Below, in pieces: positions 9,950-19,559 of a stretch of DNA of 64,000 nucleotides. A program made the translations under genes and the position numbers. Numbering within the stretch: position 1 is the first letter of the stretch; every line of letters begins with the position of its first letter. The notes under the pieces were generated by a model, which saw only the letters and a list, made by a program, of their open reading frames with translations, searched no databases and had not been told where the DNA came from. Source of the DNA: Anastrepha obliqua (lineage: Eukaryota > Arthropoda > Insecta > Diptera > Tephritidae). The stretch covers positions 29,721,792 through 29,785,791 of the forward strand of contig NC_072892.1 in assembly GCF_027943255.1 (NCBI RefSeq), given 5' to 3'.

Positions 9950-12412
9950 GAGTGACCGCCGCCCTACTGCTGCGACTTTTGCAACGATTAGTGTTATTCC
10001 GTTAAACGGCAATACGCTCAACCGTGGCTACAGTGGCTACAGCAACTAAAACGGCGACTTCGTCAACGCCAACATAATCATCATTATCAAAACCATCATG
10101 TTGCAGGCACTATCGCGTAAAGCAACAACAGCGGCCCCAAACCCAGCACCGCAGCAATCAGCCAGCCCATCCGCCATAGCAGCCACCAATTTAGCCATTT
10201 TCGCTGTAGTGGTCGCGACTGGCGCTGAAGCTGGCGTTGCTGCTATTCTTGTTGTCGTTGCTATTGCCGTTGCCGTTGCCGTAGCCGTTTTACTGTCTGT
10301 TGTCGTTGTCGACGTCGTCAACATTTTGAATGCCGTTGCAACAGAAAACTGCTAAACGCGAAGCAGGCGCGGCGTTTTTCAGCGAACGGCTGTGGCAGTC
10401 TTCTAAAAAATTCTTTTCCAATTACAAATTCAAAAGTTCAACTTTTCTTAACAAAAAATCCAGCCAAACATCCAACATCAATAGCAATTTTCTTTAGTTT
10501 TAAAAGGCTTCAACAACAACTACAACAATAGCTGCAGAAACAACCATCCACTACGGAGTTCATCAGAGATGCCACAAAAAGTGTAGCAACTTATTAATAA
10601 AAAAAATACAAAGAAGAAGAACAAAAACAAAACAAAAACAAAGACAAAAAACAAACGATATTGAAAAACAGATCAAAATGACAAAGTTAAGAAACATAAA
10701 AAGCAAAAAACAGTATATACAGTCAAGAAAAGAACAAGAAAAAGTGAAGTAGAAGGTAAAAATAAAAATAAAAGTAAAAGTAAAAGGTATGGCAAATGCC
10801 ATGTGAATACGCACATAAAGAATGGGAAGTGATCAATGAGGGAGAGCCATGCCTTTATCAAATCAAGCAAAATATGCAGTGCGTGTGCTTCAGTGGCCAG
10901 TGAAAGCGACCAGAAAAGGACAAAAGAAAGAGACATTTGTATAAGAACTCAGTGAAGAAGGCGTTAGACTATTATTTAATTTGCCATTGCATAGTAAGAT
11001 TTTGCTTCGTGTGTGTGTTATTTGGAACGCCGCAGTTTGTAACAACTCAGCTAACAGTCGCCCACTTACTTGCACTTAATCTTATGCTTTGTTTGTTTAT
11101 TTTACCCAAAATGATATGAAATTGAAAGTGACAATTGTTTGAATCATCGCCTGCACCATAATATCCCCCCTCTTCGTTTCACGCATTTTCACGTCTTTTC
11201 CCGTTTGTCGGCTTACAGTTAAAGTCTTAATTTTTACTGGAAACTTTCTGTCTTGAAAAATGTGTGCACAGAAGTTTGTTACGCTAAGGCCACAAAATCT
11301 AATGCCAACGGCAAACTTCAACGACCTGATATCTTCAGTTCAAATACTTCAATTAAATTTGGTCACGCCCTCCTGAACGCCAGCAAACCGTAAGGCAAAC
11401 ATGTGACAGCCATAAAAATCAATGTAAAAATTTCAATAGTATTTTCTTTGAAATTTTTAATGTTATTATTAAACACCAACAGTAAATATAACAGCAGCAA
11501 CAGCAACAACAACAACAACAGCAATTACTAAATGCCAACAACCACAACAGTACAGCAATAGTTACGAAATAGACGAGCACAACACGAATGTCTAAGTAAA
11601 TAATAATCAGATGCAAAACAACTAAGAAATCTAATAATCAGCAAAGGACATTTTTGTGTTTTCAACTCTGACTTGTACGCATCATCTAATTAACAATTTC
11701 AAAACAAAACACAAAACCGAGCAATAACAACAAAACCAGCCAGCCAACAAGCCATTAGCTAAGCAGCTACATAAACCGGAAAAAGCAACCAAACAGCGTC
11801 GGCAAAGAGAACTCGAATCCAATTCAGCGTATTCGATTTTCCTGCCACGTCACGTCACCGTAAATAGAAATCAAATTACACGTCTGAATTTTGTTTACAA
11901 AAAGTAACCTTTATCGGCCATTTTGATTTTTTAACGTTTAGGTTAATCGTCATATTCGTCATATTCGTCGTTTCGTCAAACAGTTCTGGCCAATGTATGA
12001 ATGTATAAATGAATTTTGGACCTATTTACAATGCAAAATTAGATAAATTCAGACGTTAACACTTTTGGCGTCGATTTTTGCAAACTACGAAATTACCTGA
12101 ATCAAAAGTAACACAAAATCAACTACAAGTAAAATATTAAAAAACAAAAAAATTAAATAAAACAAAATTTAACGAAGAGAAAATTTTTACTAAAACGTAA
12201 TTTTTAACGCAAAATATAAATTTACTACGAAACCTAGTCATAATTTTACAAAGAAAATAATTAGAACGAAGTGGAAAACAAAAACAAGGCAAGCGCTGGG
12301 AATGAAAACTGGAACACCTGCTTACTACGAAATACGTACAGTCTATTCCGAAAATGCAAAAGAACATCACTGGAATAACTAATGTGCTATTTGTATGTAT
12401 TCTCAGTGTAGG
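9950..12412 (+). other. candidate long untranslated leader exon
   Basis: The block is rich in CAA, CAG and GCC triplet-like runs (10010-10350) and then A-rich purine/CAA sequence (10400-12350), a texture common in long 5' leaders of fly developmental and neural genes. It ends at a strong splice-donor match, AGG|GTGAGTAC, with GT at 12413-12414. The 85-codon plus-strand and 92-codon minus-strand frames at 10046-10355 overlap each other and are simple Ala/Val/Thr runs, so they are not counted as genes. No transcription start is fixed. This is an inference from texture plus one splice site. Confidence 0.25.
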
Positions 12413-12574
12413 GTGAGTACCAATTTGATTTTCCTGCAATAGTTTATAGCTGTACATACATCTAAAGGCTCCTTCAAAAGACGCGCCTACAAAATATGTA
12501 AAAATTTAGATTCTCACAGGATGCAGTATTAACAATTCAGGTGGCTCTTAACAATTAAATGTGAAAGATGACAT

Positions 12575-12952
12575 CATTTAAATGTCAACCACGAGCACGT
12601 CGTCAGGTAAAACCCGCTGGACAGTCGATTCATGAATGGCTGATTGTTGAGAACGTCCAGATATCGATGTTGAATTTCGCTCAGCAACACTTCGCGCTAC
12701 AGCAGCAATATTCTCTACAGAACATACAGTGTTTGGTCTGCTCTACTGATCCATTTTCTATTTTCTTCTATGCTCGACAGCACCAGTTTTCTTGAAGTTT
12801 TTTCACCAACCTTTGAATTGTCGACTCATTAGGAAGATAATTTCCATAAAAAAAATCACGAATTTTGCCATTTGCAGTGCTTAAAGATCTTCCATTTTCA
12901 TAATAAGTTTCAAAAATTTTAACGCGTTGTTCTATCGTGTAAAATTGTACAT
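12575..12952 (-). mobile_element. transposase N-terminal fragment (DUF4817-type HTH)
   Basis: Minus-strand frames beginning at an ATG (12950-12952) read MYNFTR, then ALKFLKL-type residues, then in other frames ESTIQRLVKK, and SVENIAAVARSVAERNSTS, then SQQSAIHESTVQRVL. This is the N-terminal helix-turn-helix half of the insect transposases whose C-terminus is of the DFFLWGYLK class. Several frameshifts and stops are present. Homologous pieces lie at 28200-28570 and 61310-61600. No inverted repeats were found around it. Confidence 0.68.
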
Positions 12953-12959
12953 CAGTCTA

Positions 12960-13462
12960 CTCGACAAAGGTCAAAAATGCCATATAAGAAAGGCACTGCC
13001 TAGTAATTTTTCATTACTGACATCCACGCGTTACTTTTGAAAGCCCCTTTATTATCATTTTGCAATATTTGCGATATTCTTAAAAGAAATAGGATCATTA
13101 CCACCATTAATATGTATTTGTAAGTTGTGATTGACAGCTCGGTTTAGCTCGCTTTTAAAGTTATATAATCTCAAAAGCTATAAACAAGTAAATTGAAATT
13201 GATAAACAAATTTTTTATTTTTATATTGTATTATAATACGTTCCTAATGAGAGTACTGCCAAATTCAGTCATACTTTGTTAAATACATTTTCATAAGACC
13301 GATTAGTAAAAAAGTTTGGTTGGAGAGAACCATGAGCCTGATCTGCATGTATTAGGCTGATCGTTATGGGATCGAACCAGCAGCGAACCCGCGCATTATT
13401 ATTATTTTTTATTTTTTTATTTTAATATTGTATTATTATTTTAATAAAGCTATTAACTGGTG
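12960..13462. other. AT-rich sequence, no gene recognised
   Basis: A long TA/TTTA-rich stretch lies at 13380-13445. No coding evidence. Confidence 0.5.
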
Positions 13463-13617
13463 CGGCCGCCGTAGCCGAATGGGTTGGTGCGGAATTCAGA
13501 GAGAGCGTATTGAGATTCGAGTCTCCGTGAAACGCCAAAATGAAGAAACCGTTTTTTCTAATAGCGGTCACCTCTCGGCAGGCAATGGCAAGCCTCCATG
13601 AAAAAGCTCCTTATAAA
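13463..13617 (+). mobile_element. SINE copy C, 3' truncated
   Basis: The head has box A GTAGCCGAATGGG near 13471-13483 and box B GATTCGAGTCT near 13514. About 18 bp between the boxes (the ACTACCATTC segment of other copies) are missing. The body runs through CGGCAGGCAATGGCAAGCC and AAAAAGCTCCTTAT, then stops before the 3' domain. Confidence 0.82.
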
Positions 13618-13649
13618 AAATGTGACCTTTACTCAAAATAATGTTCGGC

Positions 13650-13808
13650 AATTGCTTTCAAAAATGTAACGATTCACTAAGGCAACAACATTGTGTACCT
13701 TGATATACACTTGGAAAGCCGCCTTACCTGGAGAAGCCACATTCTTGCCACAAAAATTGAAATCAATTTGAAAACTTCAAACTTACATTGGCTATTGAAT
13801 CGGAAACT
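13650..13808 (+). mobile_element. Jockey-like LINE reverse-transcriptase fragment
   Basis: The plus frame reads VYLDIHLESRLTWRSHI and then LKTSNLHWLLNRK, matching the conserved YLG..LD..LTW..HI block near the end of the RT domain in Jockey-clade retrotransposons. It has no start or stop of its own and is cut on the right by the M1 element. Sequence after 14137 (IKTRRKVLFYN) may be its continuation, which would make M1 an insertion into it. Confidence 0.5.
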
Positions 13809-13814
13809 ATGATA

Positions 13815-14136
13815 AAGGGTGGTTAAATTTCAAGGGCGGGTTATTTGAAAGAAAAGCTCTACGTCGATAAGCCAGCAACAATTCAAGAGCTAAAGGATGA
13901 GATAATTCGGCACATTAACGGCATAGAACCTCAATTATGTCTCAGCGTCATCGAAAATTTGGACCATTAGATGGAGGTGTGCAGCCGAGACCGCGGCGGC
14001 CATTTGGCCAATATTTTGTTCCATACGTAATTAAACCATACCAATATTATCATAATAAAGAAAAATGACAATAATTTCCTAAAAAAATTTTGTTGTATTC
14101 AAAATCAACACCGGCCCTTAAAACTTAACCACCCTT
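13815..14136 (+). mobile_element. M1 family deletion-derivative transposon, copy 1
   Basis: The inverted termini AAGGGTGGTTAAATTTCAAGG (left) and the same read inward from 14136 are flanked by TA (13813-13814, 14137-14138). Inside is the transposase C-terminus YLKEKLYVDKPATIQELKDE and IIRHINGIEPQLCLSVIENLD, with an in-frame TAG, then MEVCSRD and a terminal HLANILFHT. About 60 bp just inside the left terminus that copies 2 and 3 have are missing here. Confidence 0.85.
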
Positions 14137-14139
14137 TAT

Positions 14140-14555
14140 ATTAAAACTAGACGCAAAGTACTGTTCTATAATTCTCTCATTTATTTATATACTTCTATAT
14201 TGAAGTCAACTAAATTTACAGGGCTGCATAACAAAAAGTTTCGAACTAAAATTAAATAGACAGTTTATTTGTAAGTAATAGTAAGACTCATAGCTGACTT
14301 AAACAGAGGCCTTAGCATCGCAAAAGCAAGAAGAATACTTCACGTTTGCTATTGATCAACCTGAAGTCCTTAGAAAGTAGAAGTTCGATTCGTTCTCTCT
14401 CTCGTTGTTTTCAATGTTGTTAAAGACGACATTGATTGCCTCTTTCTGTGTCAGCGTATTAATTTTCTTACAACTCCGAGAATTCTTCGAAACGCTCTTT
14501 CTTTACATCTAAATAAGTTGCATACAAATTATCTTCGTAGTGCTCCTAAGGGTAG
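14140..14555. other. no gene recognised
   Basis: Possible continuation of the LINE fragment for the first ~60 bp; otherwise nothing recognisable. Confidence 0.4.
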
Positions 14556-14860
14556 GTAGGTAAGTGAAATGGTTGAAGTGCCAGTCTGGCACTCCTCAAG
14601 TAGCACTGAAGCGCGGTTTTGATACCATTATGAGACCTACAACGGGCAGATATCTACAGCCAGCCAGAGCTGTTGATATAATGGAGAAGATTGAACGTGC
14701 ACTCCGTGATTTCAATGAGATCTTCAATTCGTATTCGTGGGAAATTTCTCATCTTCGAAGAAAGAATTTTCCGTACTAATGAACTCTATCTTTTAATTAG
14801 TTAGATATGAGCTTGAATATTTCAATTAGAAGTAAGTTTATAATAAAATTTTTTTATATA
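14556..14860 (-). repeat. interspersed repeat with the AGTGCCAGTCTGGCACT core
   Basis: The segment GTGAAATGGTTGAAGTGCCA plus the following CTCCTCAAGTAGCAC recurs, inverted, at 28156-28195 and 34171-34215. The core is an inverted repeat (AGTGCCAGNCYGGCACT). Here it continues through an A+T richer tail to about 14860. It is probably the end of a retroelement or MITE; the family is not recognised. Confidence 0.6.
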
Positions 14861-15034
14861 TTTTCTTTGTTCGTTAGTTTTAGTAGATTATGTAAATTAG
14901 ACTGAAAATTATGTTTCTTGACTTCTTCAAATAAATAAAAATAAAATGAAATAAATAATAAATAATACTTATGAAACCAATATGGCTGTATAGTGTCTTC
15001 GGAACACTAGTCGTTCTACTAACAGCGATATCTT

Positions 15035-15165
15035 TAGCACTATTATTATTATGAGGGACTTAGCGCTGCGACCTGCATGATCAATTCTGCTCCCTTCAAG
15101 GATTCAAAATATTTTTCTGAGAGAATTTTGGTGTTTGTCTTATTTTGTGGAGTTTTATTGCCTCC
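15035..15165 (-). mobile_element. unassigned coding remnant, related to 47094-47336
   Basis: The minus-strand reading LSEKYFESLKGAELIM matches AKYFESMKGVKYVV at the distal locus. Both have a CGCTGCGACCTG/GCGTTGCGACCTG DNA segment just beyond. Presence at two loci marks it as repetitive and probably the C-terminus of a transposon protein; the family is not recognised. Confidence 0.4.
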
Positions 15166-15211
15166 TCTGGTAAAATATGTTTACCCTAGTTTTTGTCGCG
15201 CTTATACATCA

Positions 15212-15425
15212 GTGGCTCAAATATAATCATCCAGATTTATAATTTTTGCAAATAGTATCGTACGTCAATCATATCTGATACTTGTAAAGTGGACAGCTGC
15301 AGTATGCAAACAGACAAATAATGGAGCGCGTAAAAGGACAAAAAGAAAATTTCCATCAATTAAAATCATTTTTTATTTAGTAAAAAGGTTCTTCAAAAAC
15401 AAATTTGGATGATTAATTTCAAAGA
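15212..15425. mobile_element. short TIR element, GGCGCAAAATTAATCATCC family, decayed copy
   Basis: The left terminus GGCTCAAATATAATCATCCA (15213-) and the right terminus, read inward on the minus strand, TTGAAATTAATCATCCAAAT, are both decayed versions of GGCGCAAAATTAATCATCCA. The right subterminal region (TTTTTGAAGAAC, GATGGAAAT) matches the copy at 15813. No coding content. Confidence 0.55.
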
Positions 15426-15812
15426 GTACACTTCAAGATACTACGAGCAATATCATATTTGAAATTGTGAACAGCAGCACCTTGGTACGTCAAAAACGCG
15501 AACATACACAGAGGTCTCCGAATGCCGATGGTAGACGGCGAAATTAAGAATAGCGGAGAAGAATATCACAAAAGATTGCAGGCTTATCTGCATGCTCTCG
15601 CACGACCAATCGGCATATCACTCCTACAATAAAAATACGTAGTTAGTTGGAGATACGTAGACGAAAACGAGCCCACTCAACCGGCTAACAAGCAATGAAA
15701 TTAGTTCCAGATCCAAAGTTAGGCTGAAATTTAGCTATAAGAGTTCCAGTAAATATTAAAAAGAAACATTATTATTATCATATTTATAATTATTTATTTT
15801 TATATTAGTAAG

Positions 15813-16065
15813 TACAAGAAGGCGCAAAATTAATCATCCAATTTTGTTTTTGGATAACTTCTCTTGCTAAATAAAGAAAAAAAGGCTTTGGGTGATGGAA
15901 ATCTTTATTTATCAAAACCGAGTTTCTCATACAATTTGTAGTGTGCATCCACATCCGACAGTTTAGATTCGTCTTCGAGCTTTTTGCGAGCAGAGTTAAA
16001 CTCGAAGATTTGCATTGCCTTCTGAAAGGTGGTGGCTGTTAAAAACAATGCCCCCAATGGACTAA
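15813..16065 (-). mobile_element. one end of a GGCGCAAAATTAATCATCC element with coding tail
   Basis: The terminus GGCGCAAAATTAATCATCC at 15815 is followed by the same subterminal sequence as the other copies. The minus strand then holds an open stretch ending in TAA at ~15907: PLGALFLTATTFQKAM, QIFEFNSARKKLEDES, KLSDVDAHYKLYEKLGFDK. It has good protein-like composition and a possible splice acceptor TTCTTAG just upstream (minus strand). It could be the C-terminus of this element's transposase or a host exon caught beside it. The family is not recognised, and the partner terminus was not found. Confidence 0.5.
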
Positions 16066-16337
16066 GAATTTCATATTAGAACCGGTCGAAAAGGATTTCG
16101 TTTTAAAATGATTTCGTTGAAATTTGTCAGGCCCGTTTTTTGTTTTTACGAAATCAAAAAAATTTTCTTAAGATTTTCGAAATGGTAACGCTGTCATGCC
16201 CACATCACCTATAGAAAATTTACTTGATTTTAATAAAAGAAATACTGTGTGTAAAATTAATATATTGGTCAACTGCAAAGTAGTTGATCTTCATATTTTT
16301 TTGTGTTTAAATATAATTGGTTCCTACAGCTCTTGTT

Positions 16338-16560
16338 AGTTGTTTGAAAGAACTTCTCACATCCAATTTGTCACACACGTCTTGATGTTGTTCTGGAAAT
16401 GGAGGAACTTACAGTTTTATGCCGGCTTAGAAGCAGATAGTTTTAATGACAAGATTTTTCGCGGTAGTAATGCATGCATGCAGAGATTTCCATTGCCTGC
16501 CGAGAGACGACCGCATGCTAAGTAACTTTTTTTCTATAATTTGATTGTTCAGGTTCATAC
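16338..16560 (-). mobile_element. SINE, strongly diverged copy
   Basis: Reverse-orientation body segments CGTCTTGATGTTGTTCTGGA, GGAGGAACTTACAGTTTTATG and CCATTGCCTGCCGAGAGACG match the SINE body in order. The head beyond ~16540 is unrecognisable. Confidence 0.65.
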
Positions 16561-16877
16561 TTTGCTACAAACCCGGCTCACCGAAAAGTAGTCACTTCCG
16601 GCACTTCATGGCTGCCACTCTATTATCAAAAATAAAGGAAATATGAGTGGGATATCAGAAAATGCTTTACAACTAGTTTTGGCTTTTGAATTAGTATGCC
16701 AAGTATAGCATATACGAGTATGAAATTCCCAGATTCAAACTTAGACTTTGACTTAGACACTTTGAGATATTTTACAAAATTCTGCATATTTGGTCTCATA
16801 CATTTATTTCTGTGTGAGTAACCCTATCGTGAAAATTGTTTTATTAACTCATACCTGGTTTGTATGCAAAATATCAG

Positions 16878-16878
<1 letters not shown>

Positions 16879-16910
<32 letters not shown>
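16879..16910. repeat. (TA)n microsatellite
   Basis: About 16 TA units. The following CACATAAAGGATCCTC and AGTTGGAGCGTAGGG suggest it may be the tail or margin of the neighbouring repeat. Confidence 0.9.
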
Positions 16911-16916
<6 letters not shown>

Positions 16917-16929
16917 AAGGATCCTCTAA

Positions 16930-17165
16930 TTCCTAGTTGGAGCGTAGGGCATTAACAGCTCCTGTTCGCCATCGCACACGGTTATGTGCAAAGCCTCCAA
17001 GTTCATTGCAAGCCTTATTCAAAGACCTCTTCTCCGTCCTCGTTGAACGCCGCCAGGTGCTTCATGGTCTGTCTACATTCCGTCCTGTCTATTGGTGATG
17101 TTGACGCCACTCTTTCTCAGCGCGCGGCTGATGCATTACCATTTCTTTCAGTCCTCAGTTATTCG
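16930..17165. repeat. GC-richer repeat remnant with GTTGGAGCGTAGGG
   Basis: The motif GTTGGAGCGTAGGG recurs at about 18857-18870, where it also lies after a TATATA tract. The block is clearly less AT-rich than its surroundings and looks like part of a retroelement, but no protein motif can be assigned. Confidence 0.4.
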
Positions 17166-17169
17166 ATGT

Positions 17170-17845
17170 TAGCTAAAGTTCGAGGCCAGAAAATTCGCAT
17201 TATCCATTTTTTTTTATTTGATTTGTTATTCTATTAAATTTTTATTATTCTCAGATTCTAAAAATATTGCCGATGCATTTTTTGTAATATAAAATAGAGA
17301 GAAAAATGAATGAAGAAAAATGATTGAAGTGCCGAAACAAAATAAAAGTCATTGACCTTTGGAAAGTACTAATGAGGAATGATTCTCATATATACTTAGT
17401 TCATTAAAAGTTAAAAAAAAAAGTTCTAGTAAACTTATACAAGCTCAAAGCAATCCAGATGCACTCAAGTGAGAAGCAAATTGGAAGATTTATAGCAGCG
17501 GCGTTTCTTTTTTGTTTTTGACCTAATGAAAATGGATTTATAAAATCTGCTATTATTCAATACATTTTTGTTATCATTTTTAAAATTAGTTTATGAAGTT
17601 TTATCCACTCAGAAGGATGCATACACCCACTTACGATTTCGTGGCACACGAAGAAGATTCAATTTGTAAAAGTCTAACATAAAACGACGCGCTGAATTTG
17701 GAATTAATTTGCTTTTACTATGTACTTAGCCCTGGAAAAACCCTCATTTAACTAGTTTTAACACTACAGCTTCAAACTCTATCATTAAATCTAAACAAAG
17801 GCAGGTAATGTCACTTTAAATATGTATAGGTATTAGGCTGAGCTA
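17170..17845. other. AT-rich, no gene recognised
   Basis: No motif or repeat recognised on either strand. Confidence 0.5.
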
Positions 17846-17847
17846 AT

Positions 17848-18062
17848 AATAAAAAAAAGTTTCTAACCGAGGTCGCCCTTCGACCGGCAATGGCAAACCT
17901 CCGAGTGTATTTCTGCCATGAAAAAGCTTTTATAAAAACCATTTGCCGTTCGGAAGCGGCTTAAAACTGTAGGTCGCTGCATTTGTGGAACAACATCAAG
18001 ACGCACACCACAAATAGGAGGAGTAGCTCGGCCAAAGATCTAAGAGAAGTGTGCGCGCCTAT
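17848..18062 (+). mobile_element. SINE copy D, 5' truncated
   Basis: Starts in the poly-A/TTTCTAA segment that precedes the body, then CGGCAATGGCAAACCTCCGA, GTTCGGAAGCGGCTTAAAAC, TTGTGGAACAACATCAAGAC, GGAGTAGCTCGGCC and a T/A-rich tail. The tRNA head is missing. Confidence 0.85.
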
Positions 18063-18065
18063 TAT

Positions 18066-18268
18066 TTATTTTATTTTATTTGTATTTGGCTGAGTTGCTC
18101 CTCCAATTCGTGGCGATAGTCTTCAATTTTATGCGGTTTCTGAACGATAGATATTTATTTCATTGCATATCCCATTATGGGCATGATTTTGAGCTCGGGA
18201 TCAAATTAACTCGCTTAAAATGCCTGCTGTAAGGATTTGTTAACCCAGCATGCTAACCGACGGTCGAA
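18066..18268 (-). mobile_element. SINE with a different tRNA-like head and the shared 3' body
   Basis: On the minus strand the head reads GTCGGTTAGCATGCTGGGTT (box A-like) and, about 50 nt later, TTTGATCCCGAGC (box B-like). The 3' part (CGTTCAGAAACCGCATAAAA, then CACGAATTGGAGGAGCAACT, CAGCCAAATAC) matches the 3' body of the common SINE. The head does not resemble the GCCGCCGTAGCCGAATGG head of the other copies. It lies tail-to-tail with copy D. Confidence 0.6.
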
Positions 18269-18289
18269 AATTGTGACAAGTTTTGACAA

Positions 18290-18510
18290 TTTGTTTATTT
18301 TTCAATTTCAATTATTTTTTTATAAAACTATAGTTTATTCTACAATAAAAACCATACAACGTAAAGTCTCAAACTTTGTGCAAAATATATAAAAATTCGA
18401 CGAAAAAAAAATTCAATAATTTTAATCAGAATTTCTGCAAAAATATCTAACGTTGTTATAGAAAAGTGCAAGTTTCAAGTGGCTTAAAAACTGACGTTGA
18501 TTTTTGACAA
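18290..18510. repeat. R200 interspersed repeat, copy 2
   Basis: Shares with 51820-52045 the segments TCTCAAACTTTGTGCAAA, TTATAGAAAAGTGCAAG and TTTCAAGTGGCTTAAAAAC in the same order and spacing. Confidence 0.55.
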
Positions 18511-18514
18511 TTTT

Positions 18515-19218
18515 TCCTTCTGACGATGTTGGGTGTTGGGGTTTTCATCTATAAAACGAATACACGAAATTTTTTTTTTCAAGAGAAGAAATTTAGTTTT
18601 AATGTGAAAATCATGGCAGAAATATATAAAAAAATACCGAAATATGAATCGTGTAAAATAAATAGGAAACTAACCAAAAAGTGCAGTCAATTTAATATCA
18701 AGAAAAATACAAGCTGAGAAAAGTTCAAAAAGTAAAATTTTGAGATAAATTAAAAAAAAAAGAAAATAGTAGAAAGTTTTGTTTGAAATTTTAGTTTTTA
18801 TTTAACAATTAGCCAGAGTATATATATAAGTATATAATTTCCTTTACGCTCCGGTTGGAGCGTAGGGTCTGAGCCAGAGTATGCTGAACAGAAATATCAA
18901 AATCATGTGCTTCCTTGCGCGGGGTTGACAGTTAGATGGTGCATAAGTTGTAACGATTAAATATATGTTTAGAGGACTTAACGCCACAACCAACTATTTT
19001 TTAACTGTGTGAAAACTCATTATATCTTCGATCAGAGCAGTATCTTGAGAGCTCCCTAAGTCATATTTTTAGCCGTTGAAGTTTATGGCGCACAAGAATG
19101 GAAGAATTGACTTACAACACTTGTGAATGAATACCCAAAGTGATTTGAAATGCAAAATTATTATTATTTTTATTATTATTAGGCTACTGCGTACTGCGAC
19201 CAAAAGAGATCTACTAAG
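18515..19218. other. AT-rich, no gene recognised
   Basis: The 63-codon frame at 18526-18717 is Lys/Asn/Phe-rich, as expected of chance in AT-rich DNA. A second GTTGGAGCGTAGGG motif lies at ~18857. Confidence 0.5.
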
Positions 19219-19229
19219 CAAAGCTTGCT

Positions 19230-19548
19230 TATATATATATAATTGGCGCGTAGACCCTTTTTGGGTGTTTGGGAGAGCTCCTCCTCCTATTTGTGGTGTG
19301 CGTTTTGATGTTGTTCCACAAATGGAGGCACCTACAGTTTCAAGCCGACTCCGAACGGCAGATATTTTTTTGAGGAGCTTTTTCATGGCACAAATACACT
19401 CGGAGGTTTGCCATTGCCTACCGATGGGCGAACGCTATTAGAAAAATGTTTTTCTTTAATCTGGTGTTTCACCGAGATTTGAATCGACGTTCTCTCTCTG
19501 AATTCCGAATGGTAGTCACGCACCAACCCATTCGGCTGCGGTGGCCGC
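19230..19548 (-). mobile_element. tRNA-derived SINE, full-length copy F
   Basis: Complete reverse copy: (TA)n tail at 19230-19240, AATTGGCGCG, the conserved body, then the head with boxes B and A reversed and GTGGCCGC at the end. It is bounded by an 11-bp direct repeat CAAAGCTTGCT at 19219-19229 and 19548-19558 (10 bp if the first C belongs to the element). This and copy B define the family length at about 319 bp. Confidence 0.93.
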
Positions 19549-19559
19549 AAAGCTTGCTG

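Noticed and set aside
10046..10355. Overlapping 92- and 85-codon frames on opposite strands
   Set aside because: Both are translations of one GCC/GTT/ACA simple-sequence block into Ala/Val/Thr runs; no domain, signal or codon support.
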